Part shown: positions 39,323-50,549 of the stretch, one piece after another
Layout of the letters: each line of letters begins with the position of its first letter
Numbering within the stretch: the stretch's first letter is position 1
Assembly: GCA_029624815.1 (NCBI GenBank)
Contig: JARSSH010000049.1
Location: 12,346 to 69,441 of the forward strand
Source of the DNA: Candidatus Competibacter sp.
Lineage (GTDB): Bacteria > Pseudomonadota > Gammaproteobacteria > Competibacterales > Competibacteraceae
Reading direction: 5' to 3'
DNA length: 57,096 nt
Translations under genes and position numbers: made by a program
The notes under the pieces: generated by a model
What the model was told of the DNA's origin: nothing
The model's input: the letters and a program-made list of their open reading frames with translations, nothing else
Databases searched by the model: none

Positions 39323-40141
39323 ATGGAAAATAACTCTCCGTCTCTCATGACCAAAGACGAATCTTCTGAAATCCGCCGTTCGCGCGGCGTTTATCTGCTG
39401 CCCAACCTGTTCACCACCGCCGCGCTGTTCTGCGGTTTCTACGCCATCATCGCCGCCTTGCGGGGCCGTTTCGAACCCGCCGCCGTAGCGGTGTTCGTGG
39501 CCATGGTGCTGGACGGGTTGGACGGCCGAGTCGCCCGGCTGACCCACACCGAAAGCGAGTTCGGCGCCCAGTACGACAGCATGGCCGATTTGGTGTCCTT
39601 CGGCCTGGCGCCAGCCCTGATCATGTACGAATGGGCCTTGGGCGCGATGACCGAAATGGGACCGTTTCTGTCCAAGCTGGGTTGGCTGGCGGCGTTTTTC
39701 TACACGGTGATGGCGGCGCTGCGATTGGCCCGCTTCAACGTGCAACTGGGCAGCACCGACAAGCGCTACTTCATCGGTCTGCCCAGCCCCTCGGCGGCGG
39801 CCATCGTGGTCGGACTGGTCTGGTTCTGCACCGACCTCGGCCTGACCGGCGCGCGGATGCTTTGGCCAGCACTGATTATCACGGTTGGCGCGGGAGCGCT
39901 GATGTTCAGCAACGTCCTGTACTTCAGCTTCAAACAGGTCGACTTGCGCGGACCGGTGCCCTTCATGGCGGTCCTGGCCGTGGTGCTGGTCTTCGTGCTC
40001 ACCTCGATCGATCCGCCCAAGGTGCTGTTTATCGGCTTCCTGCTGTACGGATTGTCGGGACCGATGCTGTTCCTGGCGCGGTTGCGACAACGCGCCCGCC
40101 GCCGCGCTCAAGGCTCGGGGGAGCCGCCCGAGCCTCAGTAG
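39323..40141 (+). CDS. pssA: CDP-diacylglycerol--serine O-phosphatidyltransferase
   Basis: The 272-aa membrane protein has the CDP-alcohol phosphotransferase motif in DGLDGRVARLTHTESEFGAQ followed by YDSMADLVSFG, and eight or so hydrophobic helices, beginning with RRSRGVYLLPNLFTTAALF. It makes phosphatidylserine for phosphatidylethanolamine. ATG 39323 is chosen; ATG 39347 and a GTG at 39230 are also possible. It follows ilvC on the same strand, a neighbourhood (ilvC-pssA-leuA) seen in several gammaproteobacteria; here leuA is displaced by the trehalose genes. Confidence 0.93.
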   Translation: MENNSPSLMTKDESSEIRRSRGVYLLPNLFTTAALFCGFYAIIAALRGRFEPAAVAVFVAMVLDGLDGRVARLTHTESEFGAQYDSMADLVSFGLAPALIMYEWALGAMTEMGPFLSKLGWLAAFFYTVMAALRLARFNVQLGSTDKRYFIGLPSPSAAAIVVGLVWFCTDLGLTGARMLWPALIITVGAGALMFSNVLYFSFKQVDLRGPVPFMAVLAVVLVFVLTSIDPPKVLFIGFLLYGLSGPMLFLARLRQRARRRAQGSGEPPEPQ

Positions 40142-40158
40142 GTTGGCGACGCGCCCTG

Positions 40159-42975
40159 TCAGCTCTGCACCGACTCATTGACCAGTAGCGCCACCGGGAA
40201 ATGCTGGAATACTTCCCGCAACCACAACGCCTCCTCGCCCTGCACGGTTTGTCCGGTCAGGACATTGTGCCAGCGCAGGCGGGAGCCGACCGGCGGCAAT
40301 ACCCGGGTTTCATGCCAAACCGCCTCGCCCAGGGGATACTCGCCATCCTTGACCAGGCTGCTCGGGAAGCGCGGCACCACCACCAGCGCCCGCCGCTCGC
40401 CCAGCTCCCGCGCGAACGCCACCACATGTCCCTTCAAGCTGCCGATCACCGTCAATTTCTGATAGGCGCCATGCTGGAACAATTCCGATTCGACTCGCCG
40501 CGCCTGCAAGGCTCGATAGATCATAAACAGCTTGATCCGGCCATCCTCCGGCGTCGCCAGCAGCTCCGCGATCAACTGCGGAAGGTGTCTCGCATGACCG
40601 CCCGTAGGATCCTGCAACGCCTTGAGCAAAGCGCCACGCCGCTCGAAATCGACTGGCCGCCGGTTGTCGGGATCCACCAGGCTTAAATCCCACAACTCCG
40701 TACCCTGGTAGAAATCGGGCACGCCGGGCGCGGTGAGCTTGAGAAGCGTCTGGCTGAGCGAATTGAGAATACCGTGGTGCTGGACCCGGCGCTGGAAAGG
40801 CAGGAAGGCTTGCAAAAAAGGATTGTCCTTGCCCGGCTCCATCACCCGCTCGGCGAAAGCGAGCAAGGCATCTTCATAGGCGCTGTCGGGTTCCAGCCAG
40901 TTGGTATGCACTTTCGCTTCGCGAGTGGCCTTGATCAAATAGGCTTTGACGCGCTCGATAAAGGCGGGGTAATCGGCCAGATCGAAAGGATAGGCACCCA
41001 GCAAGGTCTGGTACAGCAGGTATTCGTCGTCGTTCTCGGGCGCCAGCCGATCCCCGACCCGCACCTTGCGAAACAGGTTGGTCTCATGCCACTCCCGCAA
41101 GTGGCGCTCCCATTCATCCGGCATTTCCGACAGCACGTTCAATCGGGCGCGCACATCCTCGCCGCGCTTGGTGTCGTGGGTCGCGCTGGCGTTCATCGCA
41201 TGCGGCCAGCAAGCGACCCGATGCTGGTTGAAGGCGTGAAATTCATCGAGATCAATGCCGAACTGCAACGGTCCCGCGCCGACCTCATTGAGCGACAGCA
41301 GCCGATTATAGACATAGAACACCGTATCCTCGACGCCCTTGGCCATCAGCGGCCCGGTGAACTGCTGCAAGCGCATAATGAAATGCAGCCACTGGTTTTT
41401 GTCCTCGGTCGCCATGTGCTCGTCGAACTCCAAGCGCAGGAACCGCTCGATGAAATCCAATTCATTGCGGAAATTGGGGATGTTGAGCCGGGCTTGGGCA
41501 ATGACTTGCCGAATGTACTCCTGGTCCGCCCGACTGGCGCCGGTGCTATCGATATAGGTGCGGTAAACCGGGAACAGCACCAGAATCTCGATCAGGGCCA
41601 CTTGGAGCCCGTACAGGGTAAAATCGCTGGCGTAACGGTAATGCTCGGAAATGCGCTTGAGCAGGTGCGCCAGGTTGTCGATATCGCCGGCCAGATGCTT
41701 ATCCACGATCATGCGCTTGTTGTGATCGATCAGCATTTCGCAGGACGTGGTATTACCGATAAACGAGTGATACGTTCTGGTGAACTCCGCCTCGGCGGCC
41801 GGTTGGCAGAACAGGCTATTAATCACGCCAAGAAAATCGTAGCCGCTGGTGCCTTGGCAGGGCCACCTTACCGGCAGTTCCTCGCCGTGCTCCAAAATCT
41901 TTTCCACCACCAGGTAGACATAGGGTACCTGTTCGCGCAGGCGATGGAGGTACTGCGCCGGATCGTAGAGACCATCGATATGGTCGACCCGCAAGCCGCT
42001 GATCTTCCCCTCGGCCACCAGCTTCAGGACCAGCTCATGAGTGAAGTCAAAGACTTTACTGTCCTCGATCCGTAGTGAAATCAGGTCGTTGATGGTGAAA
42101 AACCGCCGATAGTTGAGTTCCTCGTTGCCCACCTTCCAGTAGGACAGCCGGAAGAATTGCTCGTCGAGCAGACTGTCCAGCAAATCGAAGCTCCCAGGGT
42201 TACCCGCCTCACCGTTGAAAACGCGGATATTCTCCTCGATGAACTCACGCACTTCGGGGCTGCCGTTCCACAGCTCCCACAACATCTGCTTGATAAAGGA
42301 AATCTGGTCATAGCGCTCGCGCCCTTCCTCGCCGGAGGGGATGTACTTGAGCAAATAAAGCACCCCCAGGAACTTGACGAAGTGTGGATGAGTACGATCG
42401 AGAAGGGCGCGCAACCGCCCCAGATCGTAGGTCAGCAAGCGATAATAGGACTCGATGCGGATTGGAAAGCGGAAATCGTAGTAGTGAACGGCCAATCCCT
42501 GCTCGCTGTAGCGCAATTGCAATTCACCGCTTTCCAGGCAGTTACCGTAGAACTTGCCGAGAAACGGCGCCAGCACCCGACCGCGAATCCCCTCGTACAG
42601 ATGATTCCAGTTGATGTCGAAGAAATCGTGATAGAGCGAATCCGGACCATTCTCCAATACATCCACCAGCACCCGGTTCTGACTGTCGAAGGCCATGTGG
42701 TTGGGCACGATATCCTGCACCCAGCCGATGCCCTGTTCCCTCAACACTTGACTGAGCCTCTCGAACCGCTCCATCCCGCCCAGTTCGGGATTGATGGCGT
42801 GCGCGTCCACCACGTCGTAACCGTGTTGGCTGCCATGGCGCGGGGTGAGGATCGGCGAGGCGTAGATGTCGGATACTCCCAGTTCGGCCAGATAGGGAGC
42901 GATGGCGGCGGCGGCGTCGAAGCCGAAATCCGGAGTGAATTGCAGGCGATAAGTCGCGACGGGAATGCGCATCAT
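40159..42975 (-). CDS. treY: Malto-oligosyltrehalose synthase (TreY)
   Basis: The 938-aa GH13 enzyme begins MMRIPVATYRLQFTPDFGF and shows YASPILTPRHGSQHGYDVVD, VQDIVPNHMAF, GLRVDHIDGLYDP and STHDTKR-like region (NASATHDTKRGEDVRARL), all characteristic of TreY. It converts the reducing end of maltodextrins to a trehalose linkage. Twin ATGs at 42975 and 42972 open the family sequence; the frame to 43134 is rejected as it overlaps treZ. It follows treZ by 28 bp. Confidence 0.95.
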   Translation of the reverse strand: MMRIPVATYRLQFTPDFGFDAAAAIAPYLAELGVSDIYASPILTPRHGSQHGYDVVDAHAINPELGGMERFERLSQVLREQGIGWVQDIVPNHMAFDSQNRVLVDVLENGPDSLYHDFFDINWNHLYEGIRGRVLAPFLGKFYGNCLESGELQLRYSEQGLAVHYYDFRFPIRIESYYRLLTYDLGRLRALLDRTHPHFVKFLGVLYLLKYIPSGEEGRERYDQISFIKQMLWELWNGSPEVREFIEENIRVFNGEAGNPGSFDLLDSLLDEQFFRLSYWKVGNEELNYRRFFTINDLISLRIEDSKVFDFTHELVLKLVAEGKISGLRVDHIDGLYDPAQYLHRLREQVPYVYLVVEKILEHGEELPVRWPCQGTSGYDFLGVINSLFCQPAAEAEFTRTYHSFIGNTTSCEMLIDHNKRMIVDKHLAGDIDNLAHLLKRISEHYRYASDFTLYGLQVALIEILVLFPVYRTYIDSTGASRADQEYIRQVIAQARLNIPNFRNELDFIERFLRLEFDEHMATEDKNQWLHFIMRLQQFTGPLMAKGVEDTVFYVYNRLLSLNEVGAGPLQFGIDLDEFHAFNQHRVACWPHAMNASATHDTKRGEDVRARLNVLSEMPDEWERHLREWHETNLFRKVRVGDRLAPENDDEYLLYQTLLGAYPFDLADYPAFIERVKAYLIKATREAKVHTNWLEPDSAYEDALLAFAERVMEPGKDNPFLQAFLPFQRRVQHHGILNSLSQTLLKLTAPGVPDFYQGTELWDLSLVDPDNRRPVDFERRGALLKALQDPTGGHARHLPQLIAELLATPEDGRIKLFMIYRALQARRVESELFQHGAYQKLTVIGSLKGHVVAFARELGERRALVVVPRFPSSLVKDGEYPLGEAVWHETRVLPPVGSRLRWHNVLTGQTVQGEEALWLREVFQHFPVALLVNESVQS

Positions 42976-43003
42976 GAAAACGGGATCCTTATCGTTGGAG
43001 CGT

Positions 43004-44848
43004 TCAGGCGGGAACATCGGCGATATAACCCACGACGGCGTAAGACGGGAGCGCCAGCGAAGTCGGGCGAGCGCCATCGGCCAGACACGCCGGCAAGGCG
43101 GAACCGGCGCCACCCCAATCCGGTTCGGCCGCATCCAGTACTTTGCGCCACGACCCGGCGCCCGGTTCGACGGCCACGGTCGCCGGGTCGGGGGCGAAGT
43201 TCATCCAAACGACGATTCGATTGCCGTCGCACCAGCGCCGCAATTCCAATACGGTCGGAGCAACCACGGTCGCGGTCAGGCTGGCATTGTCCAACCGGGC
43301 CAGCGCCGGCAGTTCTCGCCGCAACCGCAGCAATTCGCGATAAAAGGCGCGCAATTGCCCGTGTCGGCCGGTTTTTCCGAGATCCCATTGCAGTTTCGAG
43401 CCCTGGAACGTCGCTTCGGATTGCGGATCGGGGGCTTCGCCCGCGGCGTGGAAGGCGGCGAATTCCTTTTTTCGGCCCTCGCGCACTCCCTCGATCAACG
43501 CCGGGTCGCCGTGGCTGATGAAATACAGGAATGGGCGCGGCTCGCCATATTCCTCGCCCATGAACAGCATCGGAAGGTAAGGCGACAGCAGCACCGCCGC
43601 CGCCGCCAACTTCAGCGCCGGAAACGGCAGCAGGCCCGCCAGCCGCTCGCCCAGCGCCCGATTGCCGACCTGATCGTGATTTTGACTGCACACCACGAAG
43701 CGCCAAGCCGGGCAATCGCCGGGGTCGTCACCGTGGAAACGCTGGCGGTGCGGGGAGTAGTCCCAGGCATAGACGAACGGCCGACGATAGATCCGCGCCA
43801 TCTGCTCCAGGGCGCCGAAATCCTCGTAATAACCATGCCGCTCGCCGGTCAGCACCGTGTGCAGGGCGTGGTGGAAATCGTCGCTCCATTGCGCGTCCAG
43901 CCCGTAGCCGCCGGCGATCGGCGGGCGCACGATGCGCGGATCGTTGAGGTCGCTTTCGGCGATGAGATAGAACGGCCGGCCCTGGCGTTGTTCGCAGTCG
44001 GCGGCGGCTTCGGCCAACTCCGCCAGGATGTGGCGGGCGCCGAAATCGTAGATGGCATGCACCGCGTCCAGCCGCAGCGCGTCGCAGTGGCAGGTCTCGA
44101 ACCAGTACAGCGCGTTGCCGACCACGTATTCGCGCACGCCGGGACTGTGCGGGCCGTCGTAGTTGACGGCGTCGCCCCAGGGGGTGCGGTAGTGGTTGGT
44201 GAAATAGGTGCCCAGTCCCCACAGGTAATTGCCTTCGGGGCCGAGGTGGTTGTAAACCACGTCCATGATCACCGCCAAACCCTCGCGATGGCAGGCGTCC
44301 ACCAGCCGCTTCAGGCCCTCGACTCCGCCGTAGGAATCCTGCGCCGCATAGGGATAAACGCCGTCGTAGCCCCAGTTGCGATCGCCGGGGCATTGCGCGA
44401 CCGGTAGCAGTTCCAGGGCGTTTACCCCCAGTTCCCGCAACTCCGGCAGGCGGGGGATGATGGCGTCGAATGTCCCTTCCGGGGTAAACGTCCCGACATG
44501 CAGTTCGTACATCACCCATTGCGTCAGCGGCGGCGATTGCCAGCGCGCGTCGGTCCAGGCGAAGGACTGGTCCACCACTCGCGATGGGCCATGCACGCCT
44601 TGCGGTTGGCCGTGGGACGCCGGATCGGGGCGGTCGGTTTCCCCGTCCCATCGGTAGAAGTACAGCGCGCCAGGTTCGATGTCGGTGACGGTGGCGCGCC
44701 AGTAACCGCGTTGGTCGCGGGTCATGGGAACCAGCCGCTCCTCGGGCGCGACCAAGTGGACCGCCGCCTGCTTCAGCAAGGGCGCCCATAGGCTAAACGC
44801 GCATTGACGGTTGCCGCGATAATCGGCGCCCAGTTTGGAATGGTTCAT
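43004..44848 (-). CDS. treZ: Malto-oligosyltrehalose trehalohydrolase (TreZ)
   Basis: The 614-aa protein has an N-terminal CBM48-like domain (FSLWAPLLKQAAVHLV) and the GH13 barrel with YELHVGTFTPEGTFDAI, VIMDVVYNHLGPEGNYL, ALRLDAVHAIYDFGARHIL and AESDLNDPR (catalytic Asp and Glu), with SQNHDQVGNRALGERL near the end. It releases trehalose from TreY products. ATG 44848 has GGAGG upstream. With treY and glgX it forms a glycogen-to-trehalose set on the minus strand. Confidence 0.95.
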   Translation of the reverse strand: MNHSKLGADYRGNRQCAFSLWAPLLKQAAVHLVAPEERLVPMTRDQRGYWRATVTDIEPGALYFYRWDGETDRPDPASHGQPQGVHGPSRVVDQSFAWTDARWQSPPLTQWVMYELHVGTFTPEGTFDAIIPRLPELRELGVNALELLPVAQCPGDRNWGYDGVYPYAAQDSYGGVEGLKRLVDACHREGLAVIMDVVYNHLGPEGNYLWGLGTYFTNHYRTPWGDAVNYDGPHSPGVREYVVGNALYWFETCHCDALRLDAVHAIYDFGARHILAELAEAAADCEQRQGRPFYLIAESDLNDPRIVRPPIAGGYGLDAQWSDDFHHALHTVLTGERHGYYEDFGALEQMARIYRRPFVYAWDYSPHRQRFHGDDPGDCPAWRFVVCSQNHDQVGNRALGERLAGLLPFPALKLAAAAVLLSPYLPMLFMGEEYGEPRPFLYFISHGDPALIEGVREGRKKEFAAFHAAGEAPDPQSEATFQGSKLQWDLGKTGRHGQLRAFYRELLRLRRELPALARLDNASLTATVVAPTVLELRRWCDGNRIVVWMNFAPDPATVAVEPGAGSWRKVLDAAEPDWGGAGSALPACLADGARPTSLALPSYAVVGYIADVPA

Positions 44849-44983
44849 GGGAATTATGCCTCCGTGGCTGGTGGGTGGGTTGCGGTTTTTTTGGCAACCC
44901 AACATGCATCTGGAAAACCGAAACGGTCTTTGTAGCGTGAGACGGGTTGGGTTGACGGGGCGTCCGCCCAACCTGCAAGGATT

Positions 44984-47131
44984 TTACGCCGAAGCCGTTG
45001 CACTGGATGGTTGTTGCAGGACTACCAGAGCCCGGCCCGCCACCGGCACGGTGGGCGCCTCGGCCCCGTAACCACGACCGCGTTGCAGAAAGCGGGGTTG
45101 AGCGGTATCCATCACGGTTCGCCATTCCCTGGCGAGCAACGTCTTGGGCAGGGTGAATTCGACCGGCTCGTGGTCGGCGTTGAACAGCAGGATGAAACTA
45201 TCGTCGATGATCCGCTCGCCACGCCGGTCGGGAGTGGCGATTTCCGCGCCGTTCAGGAAAATGCCGATGGCCTTGGCCAAGCCGTCATGCCATTGTTCCT
45301 CGGTCATCTCGCCCCCGTCGGGATTGAACCAGACGATATCATGCACACCGGAACCGTGGATCGACCGGCCCTGGAACCATTTGCGCCGCCGCAGCACCGG
45401 ATGCTCCTGGCGGAACGCCATCAACTCGCGGACGAATTCCAGCAGCGCCGCGTTTTCCTCCGGCAGATCCCAGTTCAGCCAGGATATCTCGTTATCCTGG
45501 CAGTAGGCATTATTGTTGCCGTCCTGTGTGCGGCCCATTTCGTCGCCGGCCAGCAGCATGGGTACGCCCTGGGACAAAAACAGCGTCGCCAGGAAATTGC
45601 GCTGCTGGCGCTGGCGCAGGTACAGGACTTCCGGATCGTCGGTCTCGCCCTCGACCCCACAGTTCCAGGAGCGGTTGTGACTCTCCCCGTCGCGGTTATC
45701 CTCGCTGTTGGCCTCGTTGTGCTTGTCGTTGTAGCTAACCAGGTCGCGCAGGGTGAAGCCGTCGTGGGCGATGATGAAATTGATGCTGGCGCTGGGATTG
45801 CGGCCGTTGGACTGGTACAGGTCGGAGCTGCCGGTGAAGCGGAAGGCGAAGTCGGCCAGCCGGCTTGGCTCGCCGCGCCAGAAGTCGCGCACCGTGTCGC
45901 GGTAACGGCCGTTCCACTCGGACCACAGCAAGGGGAAACCGCCGACGTGATAGCCGCCTTCCCCCACGTCCCAGGGTTCGGCGATCAGCTTGACGTCGGA
46001 CAGCACCGGATCCTGATGGATGATGTCGAAGAACGCCGCCAGTCGATCGACGGCGTACAATTCCCGCGCCAGCGCCGAGGCCAGATCGAAGCGGAAACCA
46101 TCGACGTGCATCTCCAGCACCCAGTAGCGCAGGCTGTCCATGATCAGCTTGAGCACCTGCGGATGGCGGACGTTGAGCGAGTTGCCGCAACCGGTGAAAT
46201 CCATGTAGTAACGCGGGTTGTCCTCGACCAGGCGGTAGTAGGCGGCATTGTCCACGCCGCGCAAGGTCAGGGTCGGCCCCATTTGGTTGCCTTCACCGGT
46301 GTGGTTGTAGACCACGTCCAGAATGACCTCGATGCCGGCCCGGTGCAGCGCCTTGACCATCTCCTTGAATTCGCGCACCTGTTGGCCCTGAACGCCGCTG
46401 GCGCTGTAGCCGGAGTAGGGAGCGAAGAAATTCAGCGAATCGTAACCCCAATAATTGCGCAGCCCGGTGTCCGCCAGATGACCCGGATGTGCGAGGTAGT
46501 GATGCACCGGCATCAACTCGACCGCCGTGACATCGATGGAACGCAAGTGCGCGACGGCGGCGGGATGCGCCAGGCCGGCGTAGGTGCCGCGCAGCTCCGG
46601 CGGAATGTCGGGGTGCAGGCGGGTGAATCCCCGGACGTGCAATTCGTAGATCACCGTCTCGTGCCAGGGCGTGCGCAGCAGTTCGTCGCCTTCCCAGTCG
46701 AAACGCGGATCGATCACCACGGCCTTGGGCATCAACCGCGCGCTGTCCTGCTCGGACAAGGCCAGATCGTCGTCGGGCTGGTTCCACGGATAGCCGAAGA
46801 TGGCCTCGCCGGGCTGGACATCGCCGTCGAGCGCCTTGGCGTAGGGATCGATCAGCAGCTTGTTGGGGTTGAAGCGATGGCCTTCGTGCGGGGCAAACGG
46901 GCCATGCACGCGAAAGCCGTAACGCTGGCCCGGCCCGATTTCCGGGACGTAGCCGTGCCAGATGAATTTATTGACTTCCTTCAGCTCCAGCCGGGTTTCC
47001 CGGTTCCTTTCATCGAACAGGCATAGATCGACCCGAGTGGCGTTCTCCGAAAACAATGCGAAATTGGTGCCTTTACCGTTCCAATAAGAGCCCAGCGGAT
47101 AGGGTTTGCCGGGCCAAAGCGGGTGAGACAT
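44984..47131 (-). CDS. glgX: Glycogen debranching enzyme GlgX/TreX
   Basis: The 715-aa GH13 enzyme starts [20 protein letters not shown] and contains the CBM48 region, [35 protein letters not shown] (nucleophile Asp), [19 protein letters not shown] (acid Glu) and [20 protein letters not shown]. It removes 1,6-branches from glycogen, giving maltodextrins to TreY and TreZ. It lies 135 bp upstream of treZ in the same direction and is divergent from leuA. Confidence 0.95.
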   Translation of the reverse strand: MSHPLWPGKPYPLGSYWNGKGTNFALFSENATRVDLCLFDERNRETRLELKEVNKFIWHGYVPEIGPGQRYGFRVHGPFAPHEGHRFNPNKLLIDPYAKALDGDVQPGEAIFGYPWNQPDDDLALSEQDSARLMPKAVVIDPRFDWEGDELLRTPWHETVIYELHVRGFTRLHPDIPPELRGTYAGLAHPAAVAHLRSIDVTAVELMPVHHYLAHPGHLADTGLRNYWGYDSLNFFAPYSGYSASGVQGQQVREFKEMVKALHRAGIEVILDVVYNHTGEGNQMGPTLTLRGVDNAAYYRLVEDNPRYYMDFTGCGNSLNVRHPQVLKLIMDSLRYWVLEMHVDGFRFDLASALARELYAVDRLAAFFDIIHQDPVLSDVKLIAEPWDVGEGGYHVGGFPLLWSEWNGRYRDTVRDFWRGEPSRLADFAFRFTGSSDLYQSNGRNPSASINFIIAHDGFTLRDLVSYNDKHNEANSEDNRDGESHNRSWNCGVEGETDDPEVLYLRQRQQRNFLATLFLSQGVPMLLAGDEMGRTQDGNNNAYCQDNEISWLNWDLPEENAALLEFVRELMAFRQEHPVLRRRKWFQGRSIHGSGVHDIVWFNPDGGEMTEEQWHDGLAKAIGIFLNGAEIATPDRRGERIIDDSFILLFNADHEPVEFTLPKTLLAREWRTVMDTAQPRFLQRGRGYGAEAPTVPVAGRALVVLQQPSSATASA

Positions 47132-47373
47132 AAAACCTCCTTCTGTGCGCGACTCCTTCGCCGAGAGTTACGATTATAGCAAGTTATCGCGGCCGACCGC
47201 CGGAACACCCTCGTCCTCGCCCGTTGCGCTCGCCGGAGTCGAACCCGAGGGCCGGTTGAGCCGATCGAATATTCGGCTGACAACCCTCGTGAAATCGCCA
47301 TAATCAACCACCATGATCCGCCGGCTTCGCCAGCTATCGGCGCGGCGATCGAACCTCACTGGAGAGCACCCGC

Positions 47374-48909
47374 ATGAACAAGCTGATTATCTTCGACACC
47401 ACCCTGCGCGACGGCGAACAAAGTCCCGGCGCTTCCATGACCAAGGAAGAAAAAGTCCGCATCGCCAAGATGCTGGAGCGAATGCGGGTGGACGTGATCG
47501 AAGCCGGTTTCCCGATCGCCAGCCCCGGCGATTTCGAAGCGGTGCGGGCGGTGGCGCGAGCGGTCAAGGACAGCGTGGTCTGCGGCTTGGCGCGCGCCGC
47601 CGACGCCGACATCGACCGGGCCGGCGAGGCATTGAAGGAAGCGGCGGCGGGCCGCGTCCACACCTTCATCGCCACCTCGCCGATCCACATGCGGATGAAG
47701 CTGCGAATGGAACCGGATCAAGTGATAGAACGAGCGGTCGAGGCGGTGCGTCGCGCCCGGCGCTGGACCGACGACGTGGAATTCTCCGCCGAGGACGCCG
47801 GCCGTTCGGAGCTGGATTTTCTGTGCCGGATCACCGAGGCGGTGATCGCCGCCGGCGCCCGCACCATCAACATTCCCGACACGGTCGGCTACAACGTTCC
47901 CGAGCAGTTTGCCCACACCATTCGCGGTTTGATCGAGCGGGTGCCGAACGCCGATAAAGCCATCTTCTCCGTTCACTGCCACAACGATCTGGGTCTGGCG
48001 GTGGCCAACTCGCTGGCGGCGGTGCTGGCCGGCGCGCGTCAGGTGGAATGCACCATCAACGGCTTGGGCGAGCGGGCCGGCAACGCCTCGCTGGAAGAGA
48101 TCGTAATGACGGTGCGCACCCGCCACGACGTATTCCAACTGGAAACCGGCATCGACACCACCCAGATCGTGCCCGCCTCGCGGCTGGTGGCCAACATCAC
48201 CGGTTTTCCGGTGCAACCGAACAAGGCCATCGTCGGCGCCAACGCCTTCGCCCACGAATCCGGCATTCATCAGGACGGCGTGCTCAAGCACCGCGAAACC
48301 TATGAAATCATGCGCGCGGAAGATGTGGGCTGGAGCGCCAACCGCATGGTCATGGGCAAGCATTCGGGTCGCAATGCCTTCCGCACGCGACTGGAAGAAC
48401 TGGGCGTCAGTTTCGCCACCGAGGAAGAGTTGAACGATGCCTTCGCCCGCTTCAAGGAACTGGCCGATAAAAAGCACGAGGTGTATGACGAAGACTTGCA
48501 GGCGCTGGTCACCGATGCTTATCTGGCGGCGGAAAACGAGCGGGTGAAACTCCTCTATCTGCGGGTTTGTTCCGAAACCGGCGAAACCCCGAATGCCCAA
48601 GTCACCCTGGCGGTGGACGGCGAGGAACGCAGCGCCGCCGCAGCCGGCGGTGGTCCGGTGGATGCCTCATTCAAGGCGATCGAACGCATCCTGCAAACCG
48701 GCACCGACCTGTTGCTGTATTCGGTCAACAACATCACCAGCGGCACCGATTCCCAGGGCGAAGTGACGGTGCGGGTCTCCAAGGGCGGGCGGATCGTCAA
48801 CGGCCAGGGCGCCGACACCGACATCGTGATCGCCTCCGCCAAGGCCTATGTGAACGCGCTCAACAAAGTGCTGCAACCGGCCGAGCGGGCGCATCCGCAA
48901 CTGTTGTGA
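47374..48909 (+). CDS. leuA: 2-Isopropylmalate synthase
   Basis: The 511-aa protein has [19 protein letters not shown] (catalytic Arg, metal Asp), the second signature [36 protein letters not shown], and a C-terminal leucine-binding regulatory domain ending near [14 protein letters not shown]. It commits 2-oxoisovalerate, a product of the ilv pathway encoded upstream, to leucine. A GGAGAG precedes ATG 47374. The 242-bp gap to glgX shows no leader peptide with consecutive Leu codons that I can recognise. Confidence 0.96.
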   Translation: MNKLIIFDTTLRDGEQSPGASMTKEEKVRIAKMLERMRVDVIEAGFPIASPGDFEAVRAVARAVKDSVVCGLARAADADIDRAGEALKEAAAGRVHTFIATSPIHMRMKLRMEPDQVIERAVEAVRRARRWTDDVEFSAEDAGRSELDFLCRITEAVIAAGARTINIPDTVGYNVPEQFAHTIRGLIERVPNADKAIFSVHCHNDLGLAVANSLAAVLAGARQVECTINGLGERAGNASLEEIVMTVRTRHDVFQLETGIDTTQIVPASRLVANITGFPVQPNKAIVGANAFAHESGIHQDGVLKHRETYEIMRAEDVGWSANRMVMGKHSGRNAFRTRLEELGVSFATEEELNDAFARFKELADKKHEVYDEDLQALVTDAYLAAENERVKLLYLRVCSETGETPNAQVTLAVDGEERSAAAAGGGPVDASFKAIERILQTGTDLLLYSVNNITSGTDSQGEVTVRVSKGGRIVNGQGADTDIVIASAKAYVNALNKVLQPAERAHPQLL

Positions 48910-48919
48910 GCCGACCGCG

Positions 48920-49867
48920 ATGACCGGCGACCGCAAGCGTGAGTATCTGAACGCGCTGGGCATTGCGTTGTGGCTGCCGCGCCGGCCGCTGGCCGTGCAG
49001 CCGCAACCGACGGACTCCCCGCTTCCGCTCGCGGCGGAAGGCTTGGATGCTTCCACTCTCGCGTCCAATCTCTCCGCCGTGAGTTCCCCCTCCGCCGAGA
49101 TGGAGCCCCCTCAGGATCAACCGCCGCCGATGGCCATGAGGGATGCGGAGGACTTCGAATCCTTGCCCCCTGACGACTGGATTCCACCCATGACGGACGA
49201 CTGGGAACCGGTCTTCGAAACCGCCGCCGATCAGGCTCCCGCGCCGCCCGCCGCCCGCCGCGAAGCGCGCATCGCTCGGATGGATTGGGAAGAACTCGCG
49301 GCGACAGTCCGGCAATGCGCCGCCTGTGGCCTGTGCGCTACCCGCACCCAGGCTGTGTTCGGGGTCGGCGACCACGAGGCCGAGTGGCTGGTGATCGGCG
49401 AGGCTCCCGGCGCCGACGAGGACCGGCTCGGCGAACCGTTCGTCGGCCGGGCCGGCAAGCTGCTCAATCCCATGCTGTTGGCGATCGGCCTGCAACGCGA
49501 GCAGGTCTATATCGCCAATATTCTGAAATGCCGCCCGCCGGAAAACCGCGACCCGGCGCCCGCCGAGGCAACCCTCTGCCGACCATTCCTGGAACGGCAG
49601 ATCGAACTGATCCGACCACGCATCATCTTGGCGCTGGGCCGCATCGCCGCCCAGAATCTGCTGGATACCGATACTCAGATTGGCAAGCTGCGCGGCCGGA
49701 TCCACCGTTTCGGCCCGGCGCAAATTCCGCTGGTGGTGACTTACCATCCCGCCTATTTGCTGCGCTCGCCGCGCGAGAAGCGCAAGGTCTGGGACGACCT
49801 GCGACTGGCGCGGCGCGCCATGGCCGCCGCCACGAACGGGACGACCCGAAAACTGGCCGAGTCATGA
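48920..49867 (+). CDS. Family 4 (Fe-S) uracil-DNA glycosylase
   Basis: The 315-aa protein has a low-complexity Pro/Ala-rich N-terminal third (about 1-110) of unknown role, then a family 4 UDG domain: [19 protein letters not shown] with two cluster cysteines, [20 protein letters not shown] (motif A), [13 protein letters not shown] with the next cysteine and LCRPFL with the last, and [10 protein letters not shown]. It removes uracil from DNA. Similar N-terminal extensions occur in other proteobacterial members. It follows leuA by 10 bp and overlaps rimI by four bases. Confidence 0.9.
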   Translation: MTGDRKREYLNALGIALWLPRRPLAVQPQPTDSPLPLAAEGLDASTLASNLSAVSSPSAEMEPPQDQPPPMAMRDAEDFESLPPDDWIPPMTDDWEPVFETAADQAPAPPAARREARIARMDWEELAATVRQCAACGLCATRTQAVFGVGDHEAEWLVIGEAPGADEDRLGEPFVGRAGKLLNPMLLAIGLQREQVYIANILKCRPPENRDPAPAEATLCRPFLERQIELIRPRIILALGRIAAQNLLDTDTQIGKLRGRIHRFGPAQIPLVVTYHPAYLLRSPREKRKVWDDLRLARRAMAAATNGTTRKLAES

Positions 49868-50331
49868 ATGCGTTACGGGAACCCCAGGTCGGCCGATTCC
49901 GACCAATGCTCTACGCCGACCTCCGGGAAGTGATCGCGATCGAGAAGCGTGCCTATGAATTCTCCTGGACCGAGAGCATCTTTCGCGATTGTATCCGGGT
50001 CGGTTACCACTGCCAGGTATTGGAAACTCCGCACGGCTTCATCCAGACCTACGGCGTGATGTCGGCGGCGGCTGGTGAAGCCCATATCCTTAATCTTTGC
50101 GTGCGGCCGGAACTGCGGGGACGCGGGCTGTCGCGGCGCATGTTGAACCATCTGCTCGAACTGGCGCACGCCGTTGAAGTACAAACCGTATTCCTGGAGG
50201 TTCGTCCCACCAACGCCGCCGCCGTGCGGCTTTACAGCTCCGCCGGCTTCTGCGAGATCGGCCTGCGGCCGGGTTATTATCCCTCCACCGGCGGGCGGGA
50301 AGACGCACTGGTGATGGCCAAGGCACTATGA
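49864..50331 (+). CDS. rimI: RimI-type ribosomal protein S18 N-acetyltransferase
   Basis: The 155-aa GNAT protein has AHILNLCVRPELRGRGLSRR with the acetyl-CoA loop (RGRGLS), FLEVRPTNAAAVRLYSSAGF and the GLRPGYYP segment typical of RimI. It acetylates the N-terminal alanine of S18. Its ATG overlaps the glycosylase stop (ATGA), an arrangement common in gammaproteobacteria. Confidence 0.92.
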   Translation: MNALREPQVGRFRPMLYADLREVIAIEKRAYEFSWTESIFRDCIRVGYHCQVLETPHGFIQTYGVMSAAAGEAHILNLCVRPELRGRGLSRRMLNHLLELAHAVEVQTVFLEVRPTNAAAVRLYSSAGFCEIGLRPGYYPSTGGREDALVMAKAL

Positions 50332-50364
50332 TCGAAAGGCAAAACGGCCTGCGCGAAAATCAAC

Positions 50365-50393
50365 TTGCCCTACCGATGGGCTTCGCCTATAGT
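50365..50393 (+). promoter_or_regulatory. Sigma-70 promoter of the cold-shock gene
   Basis: TTGCCC (50365-50370) and TATAGT (50388-50393) are separated by exactly 17 bp. Transcription would start near 50400, leaving an untranslated leader of about 150 nt before the csp gene. Such long leaders are typical of cspA-type genes, where they act as temperature-responsive RNA structures; I did not fold it. Confidence 0.65.
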
Positions 50394-50549
50394 TTTGGCG
50401 CGTGTGATTCTCAAGTCGTGAATTTGTTCGTTCGCTGCAACAACCATCGGTTATTCAGTCCGTCATTTTCCCCGTCTTGAATTCGTGCGGCTTGTGCGGG
50501 CATCCGCCCGGTTGTTCCAATACCCAAAGTCTTCAGGAAATGCATCAAT

